64,000 nt of DNA from PALG01 sp964495885 (GCA_964495885.1 CAZBWO010000004.1:124001-188000); one strand, 5' to 3'. Numbered from the stretch's first letter, positions 38,486 through 47,989 are shown. Notes: generated by a model not told the origin, from the sequence alone. A program made the numbers and translations.

Positions 38486-39358
38486 ATGAACATCGCCGTA
38501 CTTTCCAGAGGGGAATACCTTTACTCTACCCAAAGCTTGATGAAAGCTGGGATGGCCCGAAACCATGTAATGGAAGTAATGGATCCTACTTTGTGTACCA
38601 TCGCCATTGAAGACGGAAAGCCTATTCTCTATTTTTGCGATGAACGGGTAGAAGACCTAGACGCCGTAATCCCTAGAATTGGTGCCTCCAACACCTATCT
38701 TGGCTCATCGCTCGTAAGGCATTTGGAATGCATGAACGTTTTTTGTGTGGTTGGCGCAGAAGCTATTTTACAATCCCGAAACAAATGGACTAGCTTCCAG
38801 ATTCTTGCAAATGCAGGGGTTCCGGTTCCTAAAACCTATCAAGGCAACAACCATGATGTAGAATTGTTGTTGAAGTTTTTTGGGGAAGCACCACTCATCA
38901 TCAAAATATTACAAGGCACCCATGGGCATGGAGTGATTCTCGCAGAAACAAATACTTCGGCCCTTTCTACCATTGAAACCCTAAAAGCAGCAAAGGTTCG
39001 GTTTATTGTACAGGAATACATTGCAGAATCAAAAGGAAGTGACCTAAGGGCTATTGTTGTAGACGGACAAATAGTTGCAGCCATGCGAAGACAATCCAAA
39101 AAAGGGGAATTCCGGTCTAATTTACATCGTGGAGCCTCTTCAGAAATTATTCAACTTTCCCAAAAGGAGGAGCAGGTTGCTCTTCGGGCTGCGAAAGCCC
39201 TTAAATTAGGGGTCTGCGGAGTAGATATTTTACAAAGTGAAAGAGGACCTTTGGTATTGGAGGTGAATTCAACTCCAGGCTTGGAAGGGATTGAATCAAC
39301 TACCGGAATCAATATTGCCAAAAAAATCATCACATTCATAGAAAGAAACCGAAAATAA
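38486..39358 (+). CDS. rimK: RimK-type ATP-grasp ligase
   Basis: 290 residues, like ribosomal protein S6 modification enzyme RimK, which adds glutamates to the S6 C-terminus. N-terminal block MNIAVLSRGEYLYSTQSLM and DAVIPRIGASNTYLGSSLVRHLE, then the ATP-grasp core (PLIIKILQGTHGHGVILAE, FIVQEYI, GSDLRAIVVDGQIVAAM, FRSNLHRGA) and metal-binding EVNSTPGLEGIE. The stop codon shares one base with the next start (TAATG), so it is translationally coupled to the AstE-like hydrolase. Confidence 0.92.
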   Translation: MNIAVLSRGEYLYSTQSLMKAGMARNHVMEVMDPTLCTIAIEDGKPILYFCDERVEDLDAVIPRIGASNTYLGSSLVRHLECMNVFCVVGAEAILQSRNKWTSFQILANAGVPVPKTYQGNNHDVELLLKFFGEAPLIIKILQGTHGHGVILAETNTSALSTIETLKAAKVRFIVQEYIAESKGSDLRAIVVDGQIVAAMRRQSKKGEFRSNLHRGASSEIIQLSQKEEQVALRAAKALKLGVCGVDILQSERGPLVLEVNSTPGLEGIESTTGINIAKKIITFIERNRK

Positions 39359-40329
39359 TGGCAAAGAAAAAACCGGAAAGCCTTACCATATTTGGGGAAT
39401 CCATTGAACCGGGAACGGCTAAGGAACTCAACTTCAGCTTTGCCAAATTACATACCAATACCCCTATAGACGTACCTATCATTATTGAACGGGCCAAAAA
39501 ACCGGGGCCAACTGTGCTATTCACTGCTGGCATTCATGGGGATGAAGTAAACGGAGTGGAAATTGTACGGCAACTCATTTCCAAAGGTATCAATAAGCCG
39601 AAATGTGGGACTATTATTTGTATTCCTATCATCAACATTTTAGGGTTTTTACAGAAGTCAAGGGATTTCCCAGACGGAAGGGACCTCAATCGGTCTTTCC
39701 CTGGCAGTAAAAAGGGATCATTGGCTTCACAGGTGGCCTACAAACTTATGAATGAGATCGTGCCTCATGTAGATTATTGTATGGATTTCCATACTGGTGG
39801 ATCCAGCAGGTTTAACGCACCACATATTCGAATTGAAAAAGAGAACCAACAATTAATAGAACTCGCCAATATTTTCAATGCGCCTTTTATACTTCATTCC
39901 AAAAATTTAAAAAAATCCTTCCGAAATGCCTGTCAGAAAAAAGGAATCCCCATGCTTTTGTTTGAAGGTGGAAAATCCAATTCCATAGATGCCGGGGTAA
40001 GCAACACTGGGGTGAATGGCTCTAAACGCATCCTTCAACATTTAGGGATGCTACAATCTAAATTTAAGGTTTCTGTACCTAGAAAGGAATCGGTTACTAT
40101 CGCCAAAAGCCGTTGGATTAGGGCCCAAGCATCTGGAATGTTCAAACCCACGGTAAAAGTAGGATCCTATGTTAAACCACGGGAATTACTGGGACATATT
40201 ATAGATCCCTATGGGAAAATCCACTATTGGATTCGAGCCCCAAAAAGCGGGTACGTATTTAATGTAAACGAAGCACCACTCATTTATCAAGGAGATGCAT
40301 TGTTTCATATCTCTACGGAAGTATTGTGA
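39358..40329 (+). CDS. Succinylglutamate desuccinylase/aspartoacylase-family zinc hydrolase
   Basis: 323 residues, M14-like carboxypeptidase fold. Zinc ligands H60 and E63 (TAGIHGDEVNGVEIV) and H145 (CMDFHTGGSS); the arginine pair is in GRDLNRSFPG. The C-terminal beta-domain carries a biotinyl-like block (SYVKPRELLGHI ... GYVFNVNEAP). The tight coupling to rimK suggests that it removes or trims the amino acids RimK adds, or acts on a related glutamyl product. This is inference from context. Overlaps the next gene by 4 bases. Confidence 0.88.
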   Translation: MAKKKPESLTIFGESIEPGTAKELNFSFAKLHTNTPIDVPIIIERAKKPGPTVLFTAGIHGDEVNGVEIVRQLISKGINKPKCGTIICIPIINILGFLQKSRDFPDGRDLNRSFPGSKKGSLASQVAYKLMNEIVPHVDYCMDFHTGGSSRFNAPHIRIEKENQQLIELANIFNAPFILHSKNLKKSFRNACQKKGIPMLLFEGGKSNSIDAGVSNTGVNGSKRILQHLGMLQSKFKVSVPRKESVTIAKSRWIRAQASGMFKPTVKVGSYVKPRELLGHIIDPYGKIHYWIRAPKSGYVFNVNEAPLIYQGDALFHISTEVL

Positions 40330-40889
40330 AGGATAAAACTTTCTATAGAAAAAAATACCAGCAATTAAGGGCCCAACTCTCGTTGGAAGAAGTGGAGGGC
40401 TTAAGTTTAATGATTGCCAATAATGCCCTTAGCCTACCCATTTGGACGGCCAACTATTTTCATATTTTCTTGAGTATCCCAAAACATAAAGAAGTTCAAA
40501 CCGAATTTTTATTGCATATCCTACAAGGAAGGGATAAAAGTATTGTAGTGCCCAAAGCACATTTCAATACCGGAAACATGAGCGCTATCCTACTACAAGA
40601 ACATACCAAAATTGAACTTTCAGCATTTGGAATCCCAGAACCGGTGGAGGGTCTGGAAGTTTCTCCGGAACAATTGGATGTAGTATTTGTACCATTATTA
40701 GCTTTTGATGTTTCAGGAAACCGTTTGGGATACGGAAAAGGGTTTTATGACCGATTTTTAAGCACTTGCAATGCATCTTGTAAAAAAATTGGGCTCTCTT
40801 TTTTTGAACCTGAAAAGGAACTCCCCAAGGAACCATGGGACCTCCCACTTGATATGGTCATCACTCCTGATAAAATATACAAAATGTAA
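40326..40889 (+). CDS. 5-formyltetrahydrofolate cyclo-ligase
   Basis: 187 residues with a GTG start inside the preceding stop (GTGA overlap), the only position giving the conserved N-terminus KDKTFYRKKYQQLR. It converts 5-formyl-THF to 5,10-methenyl-THF with ATP. Family signature VPLLAFDVSGNRLGYGKGFYDRFL is complete. Third gene of the rimK operon. Confidence 0.93.
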   Translation: MKDKTFYRKKYQQLRAQLSLEEVEGLSLMIANNALSLPIWTANYFHIFLSIPKHKEVQTEFLLHILQGRDKSIVVPKAHFNTGNMSAILLQEHTKIELSAFGIPEPVEGLEVSPEQLDVVFVPLLAFDVSGNRLGYGKGFYDRFLSTCNASCKKIGLSFFEPEKELPKEPWDLPLDMVITPDKIYKM

Positions 40890-40949
40890 TTTTTGTAAGA
40901 AATTACTTATAATTCTCTAAAAATTCATATATTTCGCCACTGAAATTAA

Positions 40950-42098
40950 ATGATTGTGAATCTTTTAGCGCAAAAGCGGAAAAACATTCTTTTAAACCAA
41001 GCCCCCACCAGAAATAGTCAAGTACAGACATTTGACGATTTCTATTATGAGCAGGTTGCTAAAATATCTGGCGTTGGAGGCTGGTGGGTCAATTTTGAGG
41101 ACAAAAAGAGTCATATTGATCCTCAAGGTCGTAAAATTCTCCGCTTGCCTGCAGACTATCAACCTTCACTTCGAACGACACTTCAGTTATATGCCCCAGA
41201 GCACAGATCATTGGCACAGGAAAACTTTATGCGATGTGCCCAGGGAAAATCTTTTGATGTAGAAATTAAAATGCTGCCTTATCAAGCAGAAGCCATTTGG
41301 GTTCATGCCTATGGAAGTGCTATTTTGAATGAGGAAGGAAAAGTTGTAGGAGTGAGAGGGGTCTTCAGGAATATTGATAAGGAAAAAAAGGAAACCCTGC
41401 ACCTCAAAAAGTCATTGGCTATTATTGAATCCCAGAACTCCAGATTGTTTCACTTTGCGCACATTGTTTCTCACCATTTACGATCGCATGCCAACAACTT
41501 AGATTTAAGCCTTGAACTTCTGAAAGATGCTACCTCAAGGGAAGATCAACGGGATCTACTGGAGAATATAGAAGCTATTTCCAAAGAACTTACCGATTCT
41601 GTTTCGCATTTATCAGAAATTAGTGCTTCCCAAAATAAATGTAAGGATTCATTTATAAAAGTTTCCTTTTCCGAAGCTTTAAAAAAGGTGATTTCAACGC
41701 TTCAAACCAGTATTGCAGATCACCATGTGGAGATTTTTTCAGATTTTTCTGAAATCCCAGAAATAGAATACATTCCTTGTTATTTAGAAAATTTCTTGAT
41801 GAATTTTATTACAAATGCCATCAAATTCAAGCATCCAAGCAGGGACCCCAGCATTCAAATCTTCAGTTATTTTGAAGAGGATAGACCATGCTTGATGTTT
41901 AAGGATAATGGCGTGGGAATAGATTTGGCAAAAGACGGGGAAAAACTATTTCATCTCTATGAAACTTTCCACGATCATCCTGAAGAAATTGGCGTAGGGC
42001 TGTTTATCGTTAAAAATCAAGTAGAAGCTTTAGGAGGTTCTATTGAGGTTGAGAGTGACCTTAATAGAGGAACTATCTTCAGGATCTATTTTAAATAG
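40950..42098 (+). CDS. Soluble PAS-domain sensor histidine kinase
   Basis: 382 residues without transmembrane segments. PAS/PAC region about 30-148 (ISGVGGWWVNFEDKKSHID ... GVRGVFRNIDKEKK). The H-box FAHIVSHHLRSHANNL has the phospho-acceptor probably H175; the usual proline after it is replaced by histidine. ATPase domain about 270-380 with N-box NFITNAIKFK, G1 DNGVGIDL and G2 GVGLFIVKNQVEALGG. No response regulator is adjacent, so it is an orphan cytoplasmic kinase. Its 3' end overlaps lspA, which runs the other way. Confidence 0.9.
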   Translation: MIVNLLAQKRKNILLNQAPTRNSQVQTFDDFYYEQVAKISGVGGWWVNFEDKKSHIDPQGRKILRLPADYQPSLRTTLQLYAPEHRSLAQENFMRCAQGKSFDVEIKMLPYQAEAIWVHAYGSAILNEEGKVVGVRGVFRNIDKEKKETLHLKKSLAIIESQNSRLFHFAHIVSHHLRSHANNLDLSLELLKDATSREDQRDLLENIEAISKELTDSVSHLSEISASQNKCKDSFIKVSFSEALKKVISTLQTSIADHHVEIFSDFSEIPEIEYIPCYLENFLMNFITNAIKFKHPSRDPSIQIFSYFEEDRPCLMFKDNGVGIDLAKDGEKLFHLYETFHDHPEEIGVGLFIVKNQVEALGGSIEVESDLNRGTIFRIYFK

Positions 42099-42684
42099 AC
42101 GTATTCTTTTCTTCCGTTTCAGTTTCAACCACTTTCTCTTCCTTTTTCTTCGGAAAAGCTTTCTTGTGAAACAATAACAATAGTGCAACCCCAACACTAA
42201 TGGAAGAATCGGCTACGTTAAACACAGGATTGAAAAAAGAAAAAGAAAACATATCTACTACTTTTCCGTGAAACCAAGTGCCGTATCCTCCTCCTTCCGG
42301 AAGAAATCCTGCTACTTGACCCGCACTGTCCCCAAAAAGAACACCATAAAAAACAGAATCGATGATATTTCCGAAGGCACCTGCAAAAATCAAGGCAATA
42401 GAACCTATTAAAACGGCAGGCTGCTTTTTCCGAACGGTATCCCACAACCAATATCCAATTCCTATAATGGCCCCTATCCTGAATAGAGTTAACGCCAACT
42501 TCCCATACTTCCCTGGAATTTTTGCTCCCCAAGCCATGCCTTCATTTTCAATGAAATAAATCTTGAACCATGAAAACACCTCTACATCTTCCCCTAGGGT
42601 AAAATGGGTTTTAATATAGATTTTGGAAACTTGATCAATTACCAAAATAAGTAGTATGATGATAGTGGCTCTTGTTAAAGACAT
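42091..42684 (-). CDS. lspA: Prolipoprotein signal peptidase (signal peptidase II)
   Basis: 197 residues, four transmembrane helices. Cleaves prolipoproteins after lipid attachment in the inner membrane. Catalytic aspartates lie in AGAFGNIIDSVFYG and FNVADSSISVG. The usual N-terminal block is seen in VIDQVSKIYIKTHF, with the substrate-facing YFIENEGMAWG. There is an extra charged C-terminal tail (KKAFPKKKEEKVVETETEEKN), common in Bacteroidota. Last gene of the ileS operon, but also has its own candidate promoter. Confidence 0.95.
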   Translation of the reverse strand: MSLTRATIIILLILVIDQVSKIYIKTHFTLGEDVEVFSWFKIYFIENEGMAWGAKIPGKYGKLALTLFRIGAIIGIGYWLWDTVRKKQPAVLIGSIALIFAGAFGNIIDSVFYGVLFGDSAGQVAGFLPEGGGYGTWFHGKVVDMFSFSFFNPVFNVADSSISVGVALLLLFHKKAFPKKKEEKVVETETEEKNTSI

Positions 42685-42706
42685 GAGGCTGTATTTTCAA
42701 TGCGGG

Positions 42707-42714
42707 CAAAGGTA
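42707..42714 (-). promoter_or_regulatory. -7 element before lspA
   Basis: Minus-strand TACCTTTG, 22 bases before the lspA ATG, inside the gap after the 224-residue gene. Confidence 0.5.
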
Positions 42715-42719
42715 CATAA

Positions 42720-43394
42720 TTAATCTGGGGTTTTTCGCAAGCTTATATTGCCCTTAACACTTTCGGCAATGATATTGGGGTGTCTTCCTACCAGCAATTC
42801 ACTTTTCACCTCACCATATTTTGAAAGTCCTTTCCCAAGTACATTTGGCTGTGCCCAAACCTCAATATCCCCTTCCCAAGAATGAATTCTAGCATTTCCA
42901 GAAAACTCCCTTAAAAGTGCGTTTCCAAGTTTTAAGTCTAATTGTACCTTTTGAAAAGTTCCAATAGTAAAAACATGTGCTTTATAGGCATTCACAAAAA
43001 CCTGTAAGCGTTCAGGAAGTTCTAAGGTAAGCTTTATGGAAATCACTTTATGCGCTGCTAATTTATCATTTTCAGCCTGAAAGAAGGGACGGAAAGCCGT
43101 TTGTAATGCGAGAGTATCCCCTTTAATGAACGTTTCCAAAACCACTTCCGAAGCATGTTCCCCTTCAGTCTCCATTTGTAAAAGGATATTTTCGCGGGGA
43201 GATGTGCTGATATTGATTTGATACGCATCCTTAGATAATATTTCTATTACTTTATAAGGTGTTGCTTCCCATGATTTAGTGGTTACTTTTTGGGCTTGTA
43301 GGTAAGCGATTCCCACAAAAAAACAGCATAAAAAACCCCATTGACGAAGAATGGGGTATGGTTTTAATATAGAAAGTATAGATCGTACTTTCAA
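42720..43394 (-). CDS. Exported protein of unknown function, beta-rich
   Basis: 224 residues with an N-terminal segment (about 18-34) that looks like a signal peptide ending in AYLQAQ. The mature part is beta-rich, with repetitive short strands (ERLQVFVNAYKAHVFTIG, VQLDLKLGNALLREFSG, GDIEVWAQPN) reminiscent of the DUF4097-type beta-helix. The N-terminal coding part contains a hairpin and T-run (43335-43357) that would terminate the upstream dksA transcript. The start codon is therefore uncertain. It lies between dksA and lspA. Confidence 0.65.
   Translation of the reverse strand: MKVRSILSILKPYPILRQWGFLCCFFVGIAYLQAQKVTTKSWEATPYKVIEILSKDAYQINISTSPRENILLQMETEGEHASEVVLETFIKGDTLALQTAFRPFFQAENDKLAAHKVISIKLTLELPERLQVFVNAYKAHVFTIGTFQKVQLDLKLGNALLREFSGNARIHSWEGDIEVWAQPNVLGKGLSKYGEVKSELLVGRHPNIIAESVKGNISLRKTPD
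43332..43357 (-). terminator. Terminator-like hairpin inside the signal-peptide region
   Basis: Stem accccatt / aatggggt with a 7-base loop, followed on the minus strand by TTTTT. Located about 48 bases downstream of the dksA stop and inside the start region of the next gene. Confidence 0.55.
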
Positions 43395-43404
43395 AAGAGT
43401 CTAT

Positions 43405-43788
43405 CTATTTTTGCATGTTTTTAGCCTCAATACTCAAGGTGGCATGCGGTACTAATTTCAAACGTTCTGGGTTGATTAATTTTCCGGTAACACGGCAAAT
43501 TCCGTAGGTTTTGTTTTCAATTCTTATCAACGCATTTTTCAAATCCCGGATAAATTTCTCCTGACGGATGGCTAACTGAGAATTTGCCTCTTTACTCATC
43601 ACTTCACTTCCTTCATCAAAGGCTTTAAAGGTAGGAGAGGTATCATCTGTACCGTTATTACTATCGTTTTTATAAGCACTCTCAATGAGGGCCAATTGCG
43701 CTTTTGCTTTATCAAGTTTTTCAACGATGATTGCTTTAAATTCCTCCAGCTCCTTATCGGAATAGCGGTTTTTTTGTGTTGTTGCCAT
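43405..43788 (-). CDS. TraR/DksA-family transcription factor
   Basis: 127 residues. N-terminal coiled coil (about 12-65, with acidic residues DDTSPTFKAFDEG near its tip) and C-terminal zinc-finger region. The four-cysteine site is degenerate: YGICRVTGKLINPERLKLVPHATL has only one Cys, with Thr and His where others are expected, so it probably does not bind zinc. Such proteins bind RNA polymerase through its secondary channel and modulate rRNA and amino-acid promoters. Four bases after ileS; cotranscribed. Confidence 0.9.
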   Translation of the reverse strand: MATTQKNRYSDKELEEFKAIIVEKLDKAKAQLALIESAYKNDSNNGTDDTSPTFKAFDEGSEVMSKEANSQLAIRQEKFIRDLKNALIRIENKTYGICRVTGKLINPERLKLVPHATLSIEAKNMQK

Positions 43789-43792
43789 ACTT

Positions 43793-46700
43793 CTAATGTT
43801 TTTTAATACTTAACCGAGTCTCAATTCCATCAAAGGCTACTTCCGTACCTTCCTTCAGGGCTTCTTCAAACTCCAGCGTTTCGGTTAAGGTTTCTTGTTT
43901 AATATACTCTAAATTTTCGTTTATCGCGTTTTTTAAGGTTTTTTCTTCTTGAACCCGCACATTCACACGGTCTGTCACTTCCAGCCCGGCATCTTTCCGA
44001 AGGTTTTGAATCCTATTTACCAACTCTCTTGCAATTCCTTCATTTTTCAAAGTTGGGGTAATGGTAATATCCAGTGCTACGGTAACTCCGTTGGCATTGG
44101 CTACCAACCATCCTTCAATATCCTGGGAACTAATAATTACTTCTTCCAGCGTCAAGGTACTTATCTTACCATTGTGGGAAACATCTATGGCTCCTTCCTT
44201 TTCCAATTGGGCAATTTCCGCTTGGCCAAAATTATTTACAGCCTGTGCCACTCCTTTCATTTCTGGTCCAAAACGAGGCCCCAACACTTTAAAGTCTGGC
44301 TTGATTTGTTTCACCAATATACCAGAGCCTTCATCAATTAATTCTATTTCCTTCACATTCACCTCCCTTTTGATTAAGTCTGATACCGCCAAAATCTCTT
44401 CCCGTGCCGCTTCATCCAGTACAGGGATCATGATTTTTTGCAAAGGCTGTCGCACTTTAATCTTCTCTCGCTGTCGTAACGAAAGCACCAAGGAAGATAT
44501 TGTCTGTGCTTGTTGCATTTTATGCTCCAACGCCTTATTGATGTATGACGTATTTTGCTTCGGAAAGTTACTTAGGTGCACAGAAGCTTCCCCTCCTTTT
44601 ATGGTTCCTTTGGTGAGATCCCTATATAGTTGGTCCATGTAAAAAGGTGCAATAGGCGCACTCAATTGTGCAACGGTCACTAAACAGGAATACAAAGTTT
44701 GATACCCCGAAATCTTATCTTCGGCATAGCTTCCTTTCCAGAAACGTCTTCTACTTAATCGCACGAACCAATTACTCAGGTTTTCTTGCACAAACTCTGA
44801 AATCGCCCTTGCCGCCTTGGTTGGCTCATAATCTGCGTAGGCATCGTCTACCTTCCCAATAAGGGTGTGCAATTCTGAAAGAATCCATCGGTCCAGCTCA
44901 GGTCTATTTTCAAGTGGAATTTCTCCTTCGGAATAACTGAAATTATCCAAATTGGCATACAGACTAAAGAAACTGTAGGTATTGTACAACGTTCCGAAGA
45001 ATTTATTGCGCACTTCCGAAATACCATCCAAATCAAACTTGAGGTTATCCCATGGATTGGCATTACTAATCATGTACCATCTTGTGGCATCTGGCCCATA
45101 TTGCTGAAGCGTCTCAAAGGGATCTACGGCATTCCCTAAACGTTTGGACATTTTTTGTCCGTTCTTGTCTAATACGAGTCCGTTACTCACTACATTCTTA
45201 TACGCTACATCATCAAAAAGCATGGTTGCGATAGCGTGCAATGTATAAAACCAGCCACGCGTTTGGTCTACGCCTTCTGCAATGAAATCTGCTTTACGCC
45301 AAGTTTTTTCTACTTTTTCCTTGTTTTCAAACGGATAGTGCCATTGGGCATAAGGCATGCTTCCACTATCAAACCAAACATCAATCAAATCGGCTTCGCG
45401 TGTCATGGGTTTTCCGCTTTCGGAAACTAGGGTAATCTGATCAACTATATTTTTATGCAGGTCTATTTTAGCATAGTTTGCTTCGGAATGATCGCCTACC
45501 ACAAAATCTTCAAAAAGTGCCTTTTCCATCACCCCGGCTGCCACGGCTTTTTCCATTTCAGCTTTCAATTCCTCTACCGAACCAATACAAAGGGCTTCTT
45601 TGCCATCTTCGGTACGCCAGATAGGCAATGGGATTCCCCAATAACGTGAACGGGAGAGGTTCCAATCGTTGGCATTGGCCAGCCAGTTTCCAAAACGGCC
45701 TTCACCGGTTGCTTTTGGCTTCCAATTTATTTTTTGGTTCAATTCAAACATACGATCCCTGAAGGACGTAACCTTAATGAACCAAGAGTCTAAGGGGTAA
45801 TATAAAATAGGCTTATCTGTACGCCAGCAGTTAGGGTAACTGTGCACGTACTTTTCAACCTTAAATGCTTTGTTATCTGTTTTAAGTTGAATGGCAATTT
45901 CTACATCCACGCTCTTTTCAGGAGCGTCACCATCTTCGTAATATTCATTCTTTACATACTTCCCTGCCAGTTCACCCATTTCCGGACGGAAGCGCCCCTG
46001 TAAATCTACCAAAGGCACAAGGTTTCCGTTTTCATCCTGAACGAGCATAGGTGGCACTTCTGGGGTAGCTTCCTTAGCCACTTTGGCATCATCTGCTCCA
46101 AAAGTAGGGGCGGTGTGCACAATACCGGTACCGTCTTCCGTGGTCACAAAATCACCAGCAATTACCCGAAAGGCATCTTTAGGATTTTCAAACGGAAGGG
46201 CATACGGCAATAGTTGCTCATAACGTATTTCCACCAAGTCACTTCCCTTGAATTCTTTGGCAACCCAATACGGAATTTTTTTGTCTGCTTCTGAATATGA
46301 CACTAAATCTGATTCATTTTCCGCAGGCGTAAATTTTCCACTGAATTGTTTCCCTACCAAATTCTTTGCAAGAATCACATTAATGGGTTCAAAAGTGTAT
46401 TGATTAAAAGTCTTGACCAACACATAATCTATTTTGGGCCCTACGGTTAAAGCGGTATTACTGGGGAGGGTCCAAGGAGTAGTCGTCCATGCAAGGAAAT
46501 GTACATCACCATAGCTTTGCAGCATTTTGGGTAGTGTTTCTGAAATTGCTTTGAACTGTGCAACAACAGTCGTATCTGAAACATCCTGATAGGTCCCAGG
46601 CTGGTTGAGCTCGTGGGAGCTAAGTCCCGTTCCGGCTTTAGGTGAATAAGGTTGGATGGTGTATCCTTTGTAAAGCAAATCTTTGTTGAAAATCTGTTTG

Positions 46701-47194
46701 AGGATCCACCAAACGGTCTCCATGTATTTAGGATCATAGGTGATGTAGGGATCATCCATATCTACCCAATACCCGTATTCTTCGGTGACACGGTTCCACA
46801 CATCTGTGTAGCGCATGACCGCTTTTCGGCAGGCTTCGTTATAGTCTTCCACCGAAATTTTAGTACCAATATCCTCTTTGGTGATTCCCAGTTCTTTCTC
46901 TACTCCTAATTCAATGGGCAATCCATGGGTATCCCATCCGGCTTTCCGGGCAACTTTAAATCCTTTTTGGGTTTTAAACCTACAGAAAATATCCTTGATG
47001 GTACGAGCCATCACGTGGTGAATTCCTGGAAGTCCGTTTGCGGAAGGAGGGCCTTCAAAAAAGACAAATGGGGTAGCATCCTCCCGAATGGCAATACTCT
47101 TTTCGAAAATGTTTTCCTGTTTCCAGAAATCGAGTATTTCAGTGCCTACCTTGGGAAGGTCCAATCCTTTGTATTCCTTGAATTTAGCGCTCAT
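43793..47194 (-). CDS. ileS: Isoleucyl-tRNA synthetase, type 2, with swapped GXHH signature
   Basis: 1133 residues, the long eukaryote-like (IleRS2) form. The usual HXGH nucleotide-binding motif reads G57-I-H-H60 in ANGLPGIHHVMA. The second motif is KMSKR in NGQKMSKRLGNAVDPFE. The editing domain and C-terminal tRNA-binding region are present, with RWYMISNANPWDNLKFD near the catalytic end. It charges tRNA-Ile. The GXHH swap occurs in a subset of IleRS2 enzymes reported as hyper-resistant to mupirocin. First gene of the ileS-dksA unit. Confidence 0.97.
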   Translation of the reverse strand: MSAKFKEYKGLDLPKVGTEILDFWKQENIFEKSIAIREDATPFVFFEGPPSANGLPGIHHVMARTIKDIFCRFKTQKGFKVARKAGWDTHGLPIELGVEKELGITKEDIGTKISVEDYNEACRKAVMRYTDVWNRVTEEYGYWVDMDDPYITYDPKYMETVWWILKQIFNKDLLYKGYTIQPYSPKAGTGLSSHELNQPGTYQDVSDTTVVAQFKAISETLPKMLQSYGDVHFLAWTTTPWTLPSNTALTVGPKIDYVLVKTFNQYTFEPINVILAKNLVGKQFSGKFTPAENESDLVSYSEADKKIPYWVAKEFKGSDLVEIRYEQLLPYALPFENPKDAFRVIAGDFVTTEDGTGIVHTAPTFGADDAKVAKEATPEVPPMLVQDENGNLVPLVDLQGRFRPEMGELAGKYVKNEYYEDGDAPEKSVDVEIAIQLKTDNKAFKVEKYVHSYPNCWRTDKPILYYPLDSWFIKVTSFRDRMFELNQKINWKPKATGEGRFGNWLANANDWNLSRSRYWGIPLPIWRTEDGKEALCIGSVEELKAEMEKAVAAGVMEKALFEDFVVGDHSEANYAKIDLHKNIVDQITLVSESGKPMTREADLIDVWFDSGSMPYAQWHYPFENKEKVEKTWRKADFIAEGVDQTRGWFYTLHAIATMLFDDVAYKNVVSNGLVLDKNGQKMSKRLGNAVDPFETLQQYGPDATRWYMISNANPWDNLKFDLDGISEVRNKFFGTLYNTYSFFSLYANLDNFSYSEGEIPLENRPELDRWILSELHTLIGKVDDAYADYEPTKAARAISEFVQENLSNWFVRLSRRRFWKGSYAEDKISGYQTLYSCLVTVAQLSAPIAPFYMDQLYRDLTKGTIKGGEASVHLSNFPKQNTSYINKALEHKMQQAQTISSLVLSLRQREKIKVRQPLQKIMIPVLDEAAREEILAVSDLIKREVNVKEIELIDEGSGILVKQIKPDFKVLGPRFGPEMKGVAQAVNNFGQAEIAQLEKEGAIDVSHNGKISTLTLEEVIISSQDIEGWLVANANGVTVALDITITPTLKNEGIARELVNRIQNLRKDAGLEVTDRVNVRVQEEKTLKNAINENLEYIKQETLTETLEFEEALKEGTEVAFDGIETRLSIKKH

Positions 47195-47248
47195 ATCACA
47201 ATCACTTTCCGTAAGGCTGCGAAAGTAATAAAATTTTGTAAAAAAGGC

Positions 47249-47989
47249 TTAATACACTTCAATATTCGTGTTCACAATTTCTGAAACCTTTTGGAGTTGC
47301 TGTGTTTCAAATAGCCTCGGAAGGGAATCTAAGGAAACCGAAAGGGATGAAGGTTTGTAATTGATGTAATCCTGAAACAAAATACCCTCAATTCTTTTCT
47401 GATCTATTGCTTCACGGAACCGGATTCCGCCCCCATCTGTTTTATAGGAATACGCAAAATAGTCTAATTCAAATTTTTCGGCATGAATCCAATAACGGAA
47501 CTCGTCCTCATAATCTTCCCCTCCCTGTTCTCTTGAGAACGTAACCTTTAATGTATAGTACGCACTATCCTTTATCGTTGTTTCACCAAGATATTCAAGT
47601 TGTGCTGCAGGATCATTTAATACATAGGGTAGCTGGAAAAAATACAACACAGAATTTACAGAATTTGCATATTTCACCGCCATGGAGTCTGCAATCTTGA
47701 TTGGTTGACCATGCAGTAGTCGCTGATATCCTTCCCGGCTATCCAAAACATCCTGAATAGAATCTTTTGTTCTGGTATAGATGTAATGATCTTTTGTTCG
47801 TTCTAAACTATATTGATATTCCCTAAAGGTAAAAGTGATCTTTTTACCCAGCAGATTGGACGTTTGATGACTTTCGTTCACTTTATTTAAAAGAAACGAA
47901 GCATCTATGGGCTCCTTATTCCCGCAAGATTGCAATAACATCACAAGAAATAAGAACGCTATCTGAAATGACCGAATGGAAGTTTTCAT
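47249..47989 (-). CDS. Lipoprotein of unknown function, DUF6503-like
   Basis: 247 residues from the ATG at 47989; a longer reading from 48049 gives no signal peptide. Lipobox LLQSC (Cys about 20). The mature protein resembles the flavobacterial DUF6503 proteins (KKITFTFREYQYSLER, then SVLYFFQLPYVLNDPAA, then EFRYWIHAEKFELDYFAYSY), which have a LolA-like beta-fold. The role is unknown. Stands alone upstream of ileS on the same strand with about 54 bases between. Confidence 0.7.
   Translation of the reverse strand: MKTSIRSFQIAFLFLVMLLQSCGNKEPIDASFLLNKVNESHQTSNLLGKKITFTFREYQYSLERTKDHYIYTRTKDSIQDVLDSREGYQRLLHGQPIKIADSMAVKYANSVNSVLYFFQLPYVLNDPAAQLEYLGETTIKDSAYYTLKVTFSREQGGEDYEDEFRYWIHAEKFELDYFAYSYKTDGGGIRFREAIDQKRIEGILFQDYINYKPSSLSVSLDSLPRLFETQQLQKVSEIVNTNIEVY

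Noticed and set aside
40886..40906. Terminator after the 5-FCL gene
   Set aside because: The 7-bp stem is only A/T plus one G-C and is not followed by a T-run.
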